A stretch of DNA of 64,000 nt, from assembly GCA_019671135.1 (NCBI GenBank), contig JAHRHY010000026.1, positions 558,001 through 622,000 of the forward strand, read 5' to 3'. Under the pieces are notes generated by a model. That model saw only the letters and a program-made list of their open reading frames with translations. It searched no databases and was not told the origin of the DNA. Shown one piece after another: positions 22,380-32,539 of the stretch (its first letter is position 1; each line of letters begins with the position of its first letter). The position numbers and the translations under genes are program-made. This DNA is from Linnemannia hyalina (lineage: Eukaryota > Mortierellomycota > Mortierellomycetes > Mortierellales > Mortierellaceae).

Positions 22380-23034
22380 AAGGACCAAAGAAATGGGTGA
22401 CATCAAATATTTGTGTCACCATAGGCGGCGTGTATTCAAACACAGCTCCCAAAAAAAAAAAAAAAAATGGCGCATGTACCCAAGATTACCGAAAGGAGTA
22501 CATGTACTGTACAGATGAGTTAATGAGGTGGTACAAAAAATTAGCGCCATAATTATTCAAGCAGAAAGAGTGCGACCTAATTGTTGGTGGCAACCAAAGG
22601 GGAATATTATGAATTTACTCATTGCACATTGTTCTATTTCTACACAAGTTGTGGCAACTTTTTCTTACGAATGCCATTACTGCCAGAATCCAGCTCATCT
22701 TCTATTATGAAAGGCGAACAATCTACGAAATACTTCCTTGCCAAAAAGGGATCAAGATGCATCGAACGGTGTCCTAAAGTTTCGAACTCTGGCAAATTAT
22801 TTGAGCCTTCATTCTTGTTGAATACTATATGTTGTTGTATCAATGTACATTCACTGTAGTACGCCGGTTATATATGTGCTCTGATGTATCACATTCGAAT
22901 TTGCACAATAACACCTCAGAAAACACTACGCTTTATTTGTAAGGTGTATATTGCAATTAGATTACGTTAGTTGCGTCATTATTTTGTTGTGCGTTTTTCG
23001 TGTTGGTTGTTACCCTATAGCTATTCTTTTTTCA
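22380..23034. other. No gene recognised
   Basis: AT-rich sequence. A run of 18 A lies at about 22450-22467. Upstream of the next gene, the rest appears to be ordinary non-coding sequence. Confidence 0.4.
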
Positions 23035-23042
23035 TATAAATA
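23035..23042 (+). promoter_or_regulatory. TATA box of the LPMO-like gene
   Basis: TATAAATA lies 130 bp upstream of the ATG at 23172. Between them is a direct repeat of ATTATCGCACATC at about 23070-23098, in the expected leader. Confidence 0.45.
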
Positions 23043-23171
23043 TCTAGGTTTTTCGCCGATATTGTTTTTCATTATCGCACATCATTATCGCACATCATTC
23101 TACCATCTCAAAATATCTAAAGCCTTTGATCCTCCACTTCATTCACGATTGATTTCTCTCATTTATTAACT

Positions 23172-23852
23172 ATGGTTCTCAAGTCTACCGTCGCATTTGT
23201 CGCTGTTGTCACTTTGGCGTTCTTCTCCAGTGCCCCTCAGGCCGAGGCTCACTCTTGGGCCGACTGTATTGATTGGAAGTTCAAAGACCCCAAGAAGCCC
23301 AGCTGGAACGATGACGGAGGTCGCTGCATTGGGTATGCTCGTCGCTACCCTGTTAGCCTTAACATGCCTTTTGGTACTCAGGATAAAATTTATCGTTACT
23401 TCCAGCAAGATGCCGACCCCAAAGTTGCAATTCCTTGCTCCAATCGTGGCGACGGCTATGGATCCAACGAGACCCGTGCTAATCCTGTGAGTGAAGCTTA
23501 TGGAGGCAAGTTTGGGAGAATGACTGTCACCACAGTTGGTGATACCCTCTGCGTCCGTTGGCCTGCCAAGAACCACGCCATTCCTCAGTATTTAATAGAC
23601 AGATATGTCCAGATCAACTTGTCTCCTGTCCGTAACGGCAAGGATATCACTCAGATCGAGTTACTCAAGAACACAGTTGCCAAATTGGACTTCGCGAACT
23701 GCATGCCAGGAGCTGATATCGATCTTAAGGCTTGTGGTGGATGCTTCAAGGTTCCTCGTCGTACTCCTGGTACCTACCTCTTGCAGTGGCGCTGGATGTT
23801 GAACCAAGGCCAGTGGTACTCCTCTTGCGCCGATATCAAGATTACCAAGTAA
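23172..23852 (+). CDS. Secreted LPMO-like protein with N-terminal histidine (226 aa)
   Basis: Intronless and intact. A signal peptide of about 26 residues ends APQAEA, so the mature protein starts at His27 (HSWADCIDW). Copper-dependent lytic polysaccharide monooxygenases (LPMOs) bind copper through such an N-terminal histidine, a second internal histidine and an axial Tyr/Phe. Candidates are His135 (PAKNHAIP) and Tyr216 (QWYSSCADI). The C-terminal GTYLLQWRW...YSSCADI resembles the end of chitin- and cellulose-active LPMO folds. At least eight cysteines lie in the mature part, as expected for an extracellular protein. No carbohydrate-binding module is present. The protein would act outside the cell on a polysaccharide. 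Placement in a named AA family cannot be made from sequence reading alone. Confidence 0.7.
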   Translation: MVLKSTVAFVAVVTLAFFSSAPQAEAHSWADCIDWKFKDPKKPSWNDDGGRCIGYARRYPVSLNMPFGTQDKIYRYFQQDADPKVAIPCSNRGDGYGSNETRANPVSEAYGGKFGRMTVTTVGDTLCVRWPAKNHAIPQYLIDRYVQINLSPVRNGKDITQIELLKNTVAKLDFANCMPGADIDLKACGGCFKVPRRTPGTYLLQWRWMLNQGQWYSSCADIKITK

Positions 23853-24189
23853 TACTGTGGTGCCTCAGAGCATAACCGACCCTTAAGTCATTATTTTTCC
23901 TCTCCCTTTTTATTTCACCTGCGAGCACGAGACAGACATTCCTTCCCTTTGTTGGTCTCAATCTCGCAGGTACGACCTTTTCTTCCTTATACGATAGTTT
24001 TTTTTTCACAGACAGTGTAGTTAGTCTTCCTTTTTTATGAGTTGTAGTAATAATAACTCCGCCCTTTATTGGTCTCAATCTCGCAGTTTCGCTGGTTTTA
24101 GAACATAAGAAGGGTCTCTCTCCACACAGGAGAAACATATTCAACAATACAAAGCACACGCACAAAAGTTGACAACTACAACGGTGACT
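23853..24189. other. Downstream spacer with an 18-bp direct repeat
   Basis: Non-coding. The word ttggtctcaatctcgcag occurs at 23952-23969 and again at 24069-24086, each after a ccctttrtt segment, giving two copies about 117 bp apart. The function is unknown. Confidence 0.6.
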
Positions 24190-24309
24190 ATGTCCAAGAA
24201 CCTCAACGACCTTCCTCAAGAAGGTGTTATCCCCGTCGAGACCGGAGTCGGACCCGCAGGAATGCCCTCACCCGTCTCTGTCGGAATTGCCCTGTTGTGT
24301 CAACAATAA
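24190..24309 (+). CDS. Possible 39-residue small protein
   Basis: ATG follows a 60-bp A/C-rich leader (acaaagcacacgcacaaaag). The frame encodes 39 residues, proline/valine/glycine-rich (EGVIPVETGVGPAGMPSP), with no signal peptide. The TAA stop overlaps an AATAAA signal. The context looks like a gene start, but the ORF is so short that it could be the first exon of a truncated gene. Confidence 0.25.
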   Translation: MSKNLNDLPQEGVIPVETGVGPAGMPSPVSVGIALLCQQ

Positions 24310-25109
24310 AGATATGAAGAAGTGAAAGTGATAGAGTGTGTATGCTCAATGGTGTGTGGAAAAGTATGTGAGCTGGACAGAAACGTAACCTCTCTATTTT
24401 TCTAGCTGTCTTTGTTAAATAGTCTCCTCTTATCACGTGAGTAAACATGAGTGGGAGTTTTGAAACCCTGGGTTCAGAGAGAGAGCAGGGGGAGAGTTGT
24501 CTGGAGAGGGGAAACCGCTAGCTGAGTCTTCCTCCCTTCTGGAGGACCTGATATCGGCCCCGGAGGTTTGGGTTTCGTCCCCGATGGGTTTGTTCGGCAT
24601 GCTGCTGCGTTGCTGGTGGTTGTGGGTGTCTCTTTTCTTTTTTATGTTATTTTCTTATTATGTTGTATTCGCGGTTATGGTTGGTTAAAGTGATGGTGAA
24701 ACGAAATAGGAAATGGGTAGATTTGGTGTATTGTTGATAATTTTGTCTCTGTTGTCTGATTTCTCTGCTGTTACTGTTGCTGTCGCTGTTGTTGTTATCG
24801 CTGGTGGTAAAAGAAAACGCTGGTGAACCCGTTATGCCTGCACGAAAGAGGGAAACAAAAGGTTCATATTTAATATCCGTCGCGCCGCTCCTATCCTACT
24901 GTAGTTTGTGTTTGTCGTTCATTGTGTCCGCTTACCTGCACGAAAGAGGGAAACAAAAGGTTGATTTCCTCTCTTGCGCACAGATGGATCTACTTAAGGG
25001 GTAGTGGACGAAACCACCACACATGCAGCTGCTGCGACTAACAACTGCTAAACATCTCACACATGTTGTGCACGTACACAACAACATAATTCTCCGACAC
25101 TGACAACAA
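24310..25109. other. Non-coding, with a 28-bp direct repeat
   Basis: T/G-rich, no gene. A 28-bp word starting cctgcacgaaagagggaaac is present at 24837-24864 and exactly repeated at 24935-24962. This may be part of an LTR or leader of the gag-like frame that follows at 25110. Confidence 0.6.
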
Positions 25110-25630
25110 CACACAAACAGGAGTTGTTGGAGAAGCTACACAATGCTGAGTTGCTTTTCCGTAAGGATTTGGAGGCGGTGCAGTTGACAACTGATGAGGA
25201 TATGCGTCAGTTTATGTACAAAGCAGTGGAAATTAGTTTAGCGCATTTTGAAGAATATCAACAATGCGCTGTGGACGCGGGTTTCACACTCGCGCCCGTT
25301 CAATCTCCGGCCCCTTTTAGAACCTTTTCATTTAAGGACAGCGTGTCCGTTAAGGAGCTATCGAAAGATGACTCTGTTCCACTTGAAAGCAAAGACCTGA
25401 ATTGGAAATTGCTGCATAAGTGGAATGTGGAATGGAAGAAGGAAAATGATCTTGAGGCTTTCTCAAGACTATGTCCAACTTCTATACCACGGCAACAAAG
25501 AGAGGCAAACGCTCCTTCTCGGAGGGTGTTGCCTGTCAATGTTAGTTGAGTACTTTTGCCATATTGGTGGTACCATGATTGAACTTGCTACTCAGATGGA
25601 AAAGGCTCGTACTTGGGATGAGATGCAATC
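25110..25630 (+). pseudogene. Retrotransposon gag-like fragment
   Basis: An acceptor-like cacacaaacag precedes an open frame without ATG. It encodes an alpha-helical, charged protein (LLEKLHNAELLFRKDLEAVQ, later WNVEWKKENDLEAFSRL). In composition and length it resembles the N terminus of fungal gypsy gag proteins. It stops at 25549, and coding traces (MEKARTWDEMQSHFKG) continue in another frame to about 25630. There, minus-strand gypsy RT sequence begins, so the two are head to head. No zinc knuckle is present. The family call is an inference. Confidence 0.4.
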
Positions 25631-27556
25631 CCATTTTAAGGGCAACTCGAATTTTTCATCTTCTAGTAGCACATTCAGATGGCGAAAATCTAGGCACGGT
25701 CGAAAATCAGTCCTCTTGCCACTAGCATCCTTCTTTGGTACCAAGATCAAAGGAGCATTGAAGGAAGAGTGTGTTTTGAGACGAACAATGCCATCAGCTA
25801 GCCATTTTTTAATCGCTTCATCAACAAACTACTCATGATGATAGGCAATTGGGTATTGTCTTTTCCATACAGTAGCACCATCAGGCGTTTTCAGCCTAAC
25901 TACAGCTTCATCCGAAGTACAAAAGCTTTGTGGTGGAATAGCTGCATTCTCTTCAAGCAAACCACGAATGGGCTTAAGAAAGTTATCCCGCAAAGCAATG
26001 AAAGCCGGAGCCTTCTCAGCCTCTGGGATCTGGGTTGGTACCAGGGCTTCATACTTGTCTTGTAATGGTGTGGAGCAAAATGTTTTGCATCCTTGCCCAG
26101 ACCAGGTAATCCCATGATACCGAATCCAAAAATAAAAAATGTGTCCAAACCAATTAGCAAGTCATAGCCTTGAGGCATGCATAGCAACCTTTTCAGAGGT
26201 ATCAAGTGCCAAGGGTACAGTGGCACCAATACGTGGTATAGTAATGTTAGCATGCGCTAATTGAATGGGATCGTCATTTTTTTCTGCATAAATAACCATA
26301 GCTTTCAATATCTTGACTAGCGTGGTTGATATGCAAGTAATTGTAGAACCAGTGTCATTCACAGCAAGAAATTTCTGATCATTGACAAACATAGACAATG
26401 ACACACATTTTGAATCAGAAACATCCGACACAAGGTTAACTCTTCGAACCATTGTTTCAGAATAAATATTTTTAGTTGTGGACAAAAAGAAAGATGGTAA
26501 CTTTGAAGTATCTTATATATTTATCATTGGAACTCTCAAGCTAACAACAGCTTGTTCCGCTCTATCAGTCTGATAGAAATGATCAAAAGATAAATTATCA
26601 GTATCACTATCCACACTTGTATCATTACATTTGTCTTGTGGTGTGGACAAATACGATACACAGGCAAACGTACCTTGCTTCTTCTTGTCAGCTTTGCCCT
26701 TATTCTCAGGCTTGGCTTGATACAACTTTGCCCTCTTGGCCTCTTTCATAGGACAATTGGGTCGAATATGGCCTTTTTCACAACTATGGTAACAAGTTGT
26801 CGCAAATGTACTAGTGCCTTTCTTATCACCATCCTTTCCTTTTTCTACTTTTTGGAAAGGACGCTTTCCTTTACCTCCAAAGGCCAGATCTGAATTAGGA
26901 ACGATCCTCCAGACGATAGGTAATATCACCCATGAAAGAAACAGCACGCGCTGGTACCTAACAGCACTACGATAAAATAAGGTTTAGACTCACTTTGTAA
27001 GTAACGAGACAAGAAGAAGGTTGTATTAGGGCCCACCAGGAACGATCTCTTATGTCGTTCCTGGTGGCTTAGTTCTAGCTAGTTCATGTATTCATATATC
27101 TATGATCCACAAGGCAAATATGCAACAAGTACCATTATTATAAGGATGCTGTCTTTGCTCCTCAACTGCTTGCTGGATCAATAAATCAAATGGTGGGGCT
27201 TGCCCATACTTGATCATAATATCAGAAAAGGTCCAAGAAGGAGGAAAGTTGCGAAGGAAACGGTGAGCCAACCATGTCCTCATCTCAAGAGACATGTTTG
27301 ACGAAATAAATCCATCAGCCTGAGCAGCACTCTTGAAAATTTGGCCAAAACGTGCCATCTTTCTGCCAAACCAAGGACTCGAAGTGTACCGCATCAAAGC
27401 TGGTGTCACTTCGTGTAAACCAGTCCTTAATATTCCTTTTAATTTTTGGTCTTTAATCCTGCGATTCCTCCCTACATTTGAAGTTATAAAACGTAAACTT
27501 ACTTTTTTATAAACTAGAATAGTACCCGCGGCTTCGCTCGCGGAGGTGTGGAGCAA
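25630..27556 (-). pseudogene. Decayed Ty3/gypsy element: gag, protease, start of RT
   Basis: Read on the minus strand from 27556: a gag-like region (MRTWLAHRFLRNFPPSW), then a zinc-knuckle remnant CYHSCEKGHIRPNC near 26790. There the second cysteine is displaced relative to CX2CX4HX4C, so it probably no longer folds. Next is an aspartic protease with NDTGSTITCIS near 26350 (DTG motif intact). The RT start has KWLADGIVRLKTHSSFNAPL, LVPKKDASGKRTDFRPC and LDFRHLN near 25680-25830. Frames shift several times, and a TAG lies near 25838. The RT palm, RNase H and integrase are missing. Confidence 0.8.
27033..27067. repeat. Perfect hairpin, 13-bp stem
   Basis: CCACCAGGAACGA and TCGTTCCTGGTGG flank a 9-base loop (27046-27054). 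The stem is perfect and GC-rich. It lies in non-coding sequence between the gag and protease parts of the dead gypsy element. It could be a terminator-like or element-end structure. Confidence 0.85.
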
Positions 27557-28890
27557 GTGTGAATTGATAAAAAAGTGGTAGTGGTTGAATATTGCAAAGT
27601 TTATTTGTGTTTGTTAGTTCCTCATTTCTCTCTCACTTTTCTATTTCTGTCTTCACTTTTTTTTTTCGTTTTGCCCTCCCTTCCTTTTTTTTTCTTTGTC
27701 AGATTCCACAAATCGTGCCAGCGTGCCAGGCCTGACTAATCCAAGCCACAGCCACGGGGAGGAGGTGTCAGACGGGATCCCTGGGAGCTCGAATGCCTAT
27801 AGATACACAACTTGGGTCGCATGAATGCCATGAAGTGGCGAGCACCGAGCCAGCCCTCCGCATCCCCAATGCGACCTGTCGTGTCTGATGAGCCCTCTGT
27901 CAGTCGAGATCTCGGTCAAAGATTTTATGCAGCAGTCTCCTTTCTTTCCATCAAATACAACACCGTCTTGCCATGAACGTACTGTACAACCCTCTCGTCC
28001 GCCTCATTCAGACTTTGTTTGACAAATCGACTCGTTGCCTTGGCGGGCTAAATCCTGTCGGTTTTCCTCCTTTGCTCAAACCTGCCTTCCTCTCTCGAGG
28101 TGTTATTCCTTGGGTCATTCCCTATTCGACCGTCGCCCTTGTAACGTACGTGCCATATCTCCATCCTCCCAAAGTCCTCTATCGCACTCACAATACCTTT
28201 TTTTCTTTTCGCTTTCCCTCTGCCAGGCGGTCAACGCATGTCGAATGTCACGGTACTTTGTACTGGTACCAAAGGATGTAATGTAAAGGCAAAGACACTG
28301 TTGAAGGTCCGGGTGGTTGCAAGAAATACCTCTGAAATGGCTTTGCAATCCAGCAAGGGAAGCTTCGATGGCTGGCATTTTGACTCTTAGGCAGCACACA
28401 GAGAAGCGTGGATTAGCGACTGTACGTCCGACACGCTCCTGCGTATTCAAAATAAATAATTAAATCGCGCATCAATAAAAAGAAAGAAGAATGTAGAATA
28501 GTTGTAGGTATTATCGTAACTGGTTACCTCTGTCCAATGTAAAGCACCCCAATGAGAGCAGACCACGCTCATCAATTCCTAGATCATGTACACTGTGTCG
28601 TCCTGCTCCTTAACAGCAGCTACTCTATTCCCAAAAACACGTAGATCAGCGGGAGCAACATGAGCAACAAAGGAAACATGAGTAGCAGGGGTAACATAAG
28701 CAGCAGGGGCAACAGGAGCGGCAGAAGCGGCTGGAGTAGCAAGGACCGTGGAAGGAGTAGAAGCAAGAGATTCTGCAACGATTATGCGCTTCCTGCTCAA
28801 AAGGCAATCCGCATGAGCTGTACAACGGTGACCAAGTTGTCTGCAAGCATTACATCTCGTAGCAGAGGACTGAGGAGCACTATGCAATGC
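27514..28890 (-). mobile_element. Helitron-type 3' end with degraded body
   Basis: On the minus strand, a GC-rich hairpin (CCGCGAGCGAAGCCGCGG, 27523-27545) is followed by GTACTATTCTAG and then T at 27513. A short hairpin about ten bases before a terminal CTAG, inserted before T, is the signature of a Helitron 3' end. Upstream on the same strand, a frame at 28887-28579 contains CNACRQLGHRCTAHADC, a zinc-knuckle-like motif of the kind found in Helitron and gag proteins. Most of the body between is not recognisable. The extent is a guess; the end itself is clear. Confidence 0.55.
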
Positions 28891-28905
28891 GATGGCAATA
28901 GCTCG

Positions 28906-29066
28906 CTCACGTTACCTAAATGGGCCGGAATGGGTCGGAATGGTTGGCGTTGGGCTGGAGCCATGCGTGGCTGCTACAATCATGCGTAACTGGGACAATC
29001 GGCTTTTCTCCTTCAGCAGGTCGTCGTTGTCGCTTATGTTACCTAAATGGGTCGGAATGGTAGGCC
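28906..29066. repeat. Short direct repeat, gttacctaaatgggycggaatgg
   Basis: The words ttacctaaatgggccggaat (about 28913) and ttacctaaatgggtcggaat (about 29039) lie 126 bp apart, each followed by tggt(t)ggc and aggctgga. A local duplication of about 60 bp is the likely cause. Confidence 0.6.
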
Positions 29067-29169
29067 TCAGGCTGGAAGCATTCCCCCGGTACCAGTGCCT
29101 CCGCCGCCTGATCGATGACCCATCCTCACTCCCCTCACCCTCTCACTCAATCGTTGTCTGACTTGTAGT

Positions 29170-29313
29170 TAGCCAATCTAATCGATTTATTTGAATTCCC
29201 TATGGTTTGCATTGGGTTTGTGCGCATTCGAGTCGAAAATTTTAATCCGTTTCGAATGCGCACAAATCCTAAGCAAAACATAGGAAATTCGAATAAATTC
29301 GATTAGACGCTCT
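29170..29313. mobile_element. Fold-back MITE with 9-bp target duplication
   Basis: Two arms of about 55 bp (ctaatcgatttatttgaatt... and its complement) enclose a loop of about 18 bases, so the single strand would form one long hairpin. The same 9-mer, ACTTGTAGT, flanks it at 29161-29169 and 29314-29322. A 9-bp duplication is typical of Mutator-like elements. The inner arms carry gtgcgcattcga. Arms differ at several positions, so insertion is not very recent. Confidence 0.75.
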
Positions 29314-29559
29314 ACTTGTAGTCTCGAACTATTGAACCACGTCAGCAATTGCAACGTAAGCATCCCCGTCTGAAATGGCATCAAAGCTTGCTTCGCAGTT
29401 GTTACCATTATAACTTAGGAGTTGTGCTGTAAAGAGGCGGCAATCTGAGCAATTGTGGTCTGTTTACTCTAAAATACCGTTTGTTTTCCTTTATAGTAGG
29501 GACAGTAACAACTTGTCGACCTTTGTTGGCCGTTCCCACGTCCACGATGCTTGGCACAC

Positions 29560-29672
29560 CTACTGATGGAGGAGGAAGAGGAGGTAAAAGGGGGGAAAGA
29601 GGGAAAAGAAGAAGAGGAGGAAGAAGAAGAGGAGGAAGAAGAGGAGGAATGAGGAGGAAGAGTAAGGGGTGA
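29560..29672. repeat. Purine-rich simple sequence (GGA/AGA)
   Basis: An almost uninterrupted run of G and A with gga and aga triplets covers about 110 bp. On the opposite strand it gives a false Ser/Pro/Leu-rich ORF. It is low complexity and not a gene. Confidence 0.85.
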
Positions 29673-29894
29673 TGGCATTGAGTTTGGCGGTGATAGTGGT
29701 GGTACATTTGGTGGAAAGGAAGTGGAGAGTGGAGGAAGTAGAGGGAGCGCTAGCAGTAGAGCGACCTTGTTAAGTTGGTCGCCTTGGCCCGTCTGTATCC
29801 TGTAAAGGTCGCAGAAGGAGAGACATCAGGGGTGGAAGTGGTAGTAAGAGTGACACGGTGAGAGCGAGTGGAAGGTATGCTGGCTACTGACAGA

Positions 29895-30352
29895 TAAAAA
29901 AAAAAAAAAAAAAAAAGAGAAAGGAAGGAAAGAAAATATGCTTGTCCGTGAAAGAGAAAGAAAAGTCATCGGCTCTACTCTCTCCATTCTCCATTTTCGC
30001 ATCTTAACATGCTTACTGCTTACCGGCAGATCTTCTTACCGGCGTGGCTCTCATTCCGCAGTCGCATTTTAACATGGTTACCGGCAGATCTGCTTACCGG
30101 TATGACTCTGATTGCAACCCCCATCCATCTCTCATTTTAATTTAATTAACTTTAAACTAAAAAAAACGCACACAGCACACACAACACACACAACACACAC
30201 AAACACTTACACACACACTACACATACACCATACACACCATACACACACCACAACACCACACACACCACAACACCGTGAGAAAGAGAAAGAGGGAACATC
30301 ACATGATTTACGATAAGTCAGGTGATGGAGATAACGATTTTGTATTAGTAGA
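29895..30352. repeat. Low-complexity tract: poly(A), ttaccggcagatct repeats, CA-rich run
   Basis: A run of about 20 A lies at 29897-29916. ttaccggcagatctkcttaccgg occurs twice, near 30023 and 30079. A CA-rich microsatellite of about 130 bp spans 30168-30280. The tract ends at the Helitron 3' terminus at 30353. Confidence 0.8.
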
Positions 30353-30712
30353 CTAGCAAGTGGCCGCGGCTACGCCGCGGACGCTGCGCCGGTTTCTCGA
30401 TTCCCAGGTTTGGCGTGTAAGGGCTAGAGGTGTTGCCGACCTGGGGTCTTTTCTCATTCATTTTGGATGTGTCTTGACTTCAAAGGGGGGAAAATAATAT
30501 TAGGAATAAAAAAATGAGCCAGCAAAAAGGATGAGAGGACTGATCTAAAGAACGGGCGAGCATTGTTCACTCTTTTAACATTTTGATCGATTCTATGGTG
30601 TAGGGTATGATTACGGAACTCTCTTATAGACATCACTTCTAGTGTATGTGCCCTCAAGCTCGGGGATGCTGCCATGGATCATAAGAACTTTGACATTTTT
30701 GATGTCTGCGCA

Positions 30713-32532
30713 TCAAGAAAGAGAAATATAAAGCTTACTGTGTGTGAACACAGGAGTAGGGAGATAGAGTCCGACATTTTCAAGGGTCTGACCCTGCGCC
30801 TTGTTGATCGTCATGGCAAAGGCAGGCCTGACCGGGAACTGTCGTCTCTTGAATGTGATCGGGGAGGACTTGTCGTCTGTTGTTAAAATCGGCACTCGTG
30901 GGATGAAGACCAAGTCGGTGGCAAAAGGTCCCGTTAGGATTGTCGCCATGATGCAGCGTGGCCTGAGCCGGCGGACAATCAAGCGAGTTCCGTTGCAGAG
31001 TCCTTTTTTTTGGTCCACATTTCGGAGGAGAATGATGGGCATGCCAACTTTCAGCACCAGATAGTAGGGAGGTAATCCAGTGGGGTCCAAAGAGTTGAGA
31101 TACTCTGTAGGATAGTTGGCGACGCCGTTGGTATCTGAATCCGGAACGGAGTCTTGGCCAAGGTACTCTGTTGCCTTGTCAGGAAGTAGTGTGGTCGGGA
31201 GGTTGTTCATGTAATTGACATCCTTGTTCAGTGTTGTCAAAATAGCGGTGCGCTTGATGTCGTGAGGTGCAAAGTTGCCGATGGAGATATTGGGGTAGAT
31301 GGTGCGGATAAGTTGGATCTCGTGCTCGTTGTTGAGATTGGGTCCATGTGGCGTAAAAAGGATGTCGTCTGGAATCCTGATATAATCATCAGAGTCGCCA
31401 AGGAAAATGTCTGCTCCTTGCCTTCACCCACATGTAGCAAAAAATCGACGGAAGAAAAAGAGCTGCTCTTGTCCTCCATGACTCGCATATTGCGAGTTTG
31501 CTTGAGTGCCTTGACCTTGGGCCAAATGGTGCCAGACATCTTTAGACATGCGCCTTCGATTTGAGACTGAGATCCATGAACAACCACCGGCAACACCTGT
31601 TGAAAGTCACCACCGAACACGACAATCTTTCCGCCGAAAGGAACCAAGGGTCGATCCATAATCCGGTCCACAGACTCAAAGACATTTCGATGCATCATGG
31701 GTACCTCGTCCCAGATGATGAGGTCGGCCGCATGAATAATGGATCCGACTTGTTGCTCGCGGGTGATATTTCAGGTCGAGTCTTTGAAAACTGGATTGGG
31801 GAACTTGAAGACAGAGTGTGCAATGCGTCCACCATGAAGGATCAGAGCTGCTATACCGGATGACGCGAGGACAACAACATTCTTTTTCAGAACACCACTG
31901 ATTTATTCAATCAGTGTGTTGTAGAGAAAGAATTTGCCGGTGCCACCTGGTCCGTCAATAAAATAGAGGTCGGTCCTTTGGGGGCGGACGGGTGTGGAGA
32001 CAGAGGCGATGACTTCGTCAAATATTACCCGATGCTCGACATTCATGGTTTGAATGTGAGGGCCCGCCAGCTTGGCGAGCTCTTCATGCGATTTTTCGCT
32101 GTGGTCAGAGGCGGACTTTGGGATGTAGCGGAGAATGCTGTCGCTGATGTCTTGTGGCATAGTGGGAAAGGCGGCCAGAGAAGGGAGACAGAACCTCTCG
32201 CCGTCCTTAGGCTGGACAAAGTAGATCCGGGCAATCTTGAGGGTGTCCTTTTGATGCCCCTTGTCCCACTTGCGATTGTTTTGGTCGTAGGTGTAATGCT
32301 CGCGAATCTCGGCGTATGTATATTTATGTGCGTCCTTGTCCTCTTGGTTCAGCTTAAAGTAGGCCATCAGTTGACTGTCGTTGTTACGGCGGGCGACACA
32401 AAGTAGATCCGCGTGTGTGACGTTGTGCTGGCCTATGAGATGGACCTGTAGACGTTGCACAGCAGGTGAACGACCGTACAAAGGATATCCAAGGACGCGC
32501 CACATGCTTTCATGGGAAGAGAGGTATCTCAT
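30713..32532 (-). pseudogene. Helitron RepHel: Pif1-family helicase part
   Basis: The minus-strand order is a Helitron linker (SSHESMWRVLGYPLYGRS, then VQRLQVHL), the Walker A region FIDGPGGTGKFFLYNTL near 31935, Walker B LIIWDEVPMMHR near 31710 and FGGDFQQVLPVV near 31600. C-terminal helicase motifs follow (VGMPIILLRNVDQKKGLCNG and MTINKAQGQTLENVGLYL, near 30790). The Thr/Ser that normally follows the Walker A lysine is Phe. A TAA follows Walker A immediately (near 31906), and frames shift between helicase blocks. The helicase would unwind DNA during rolling-circle transposition. This copy is inactive. Confidence 0.9.
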
Positions 32533-32539
32533 ATCGCGA

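Noticed and set aside
24837..24962. CRISPR-like direct repeat
   Set aside because: Only two copies, a 70-bp gap, and clearly eukaryotic context.
27973..28281. 102-codon plus-strand ORF with ATG at 27973
   Set aside because: No signal peptide, domain, TATA box or splice support, and it overlaps sequence I assign to a Helitron body. It may still be a small gene but cannot be supported.
29408..29707. Leu/Pro-rich and Ser-rich minus-strand ORFs
   Set aside because: They come from the GGA/AGA simple repeat and show no coding signal outside it.
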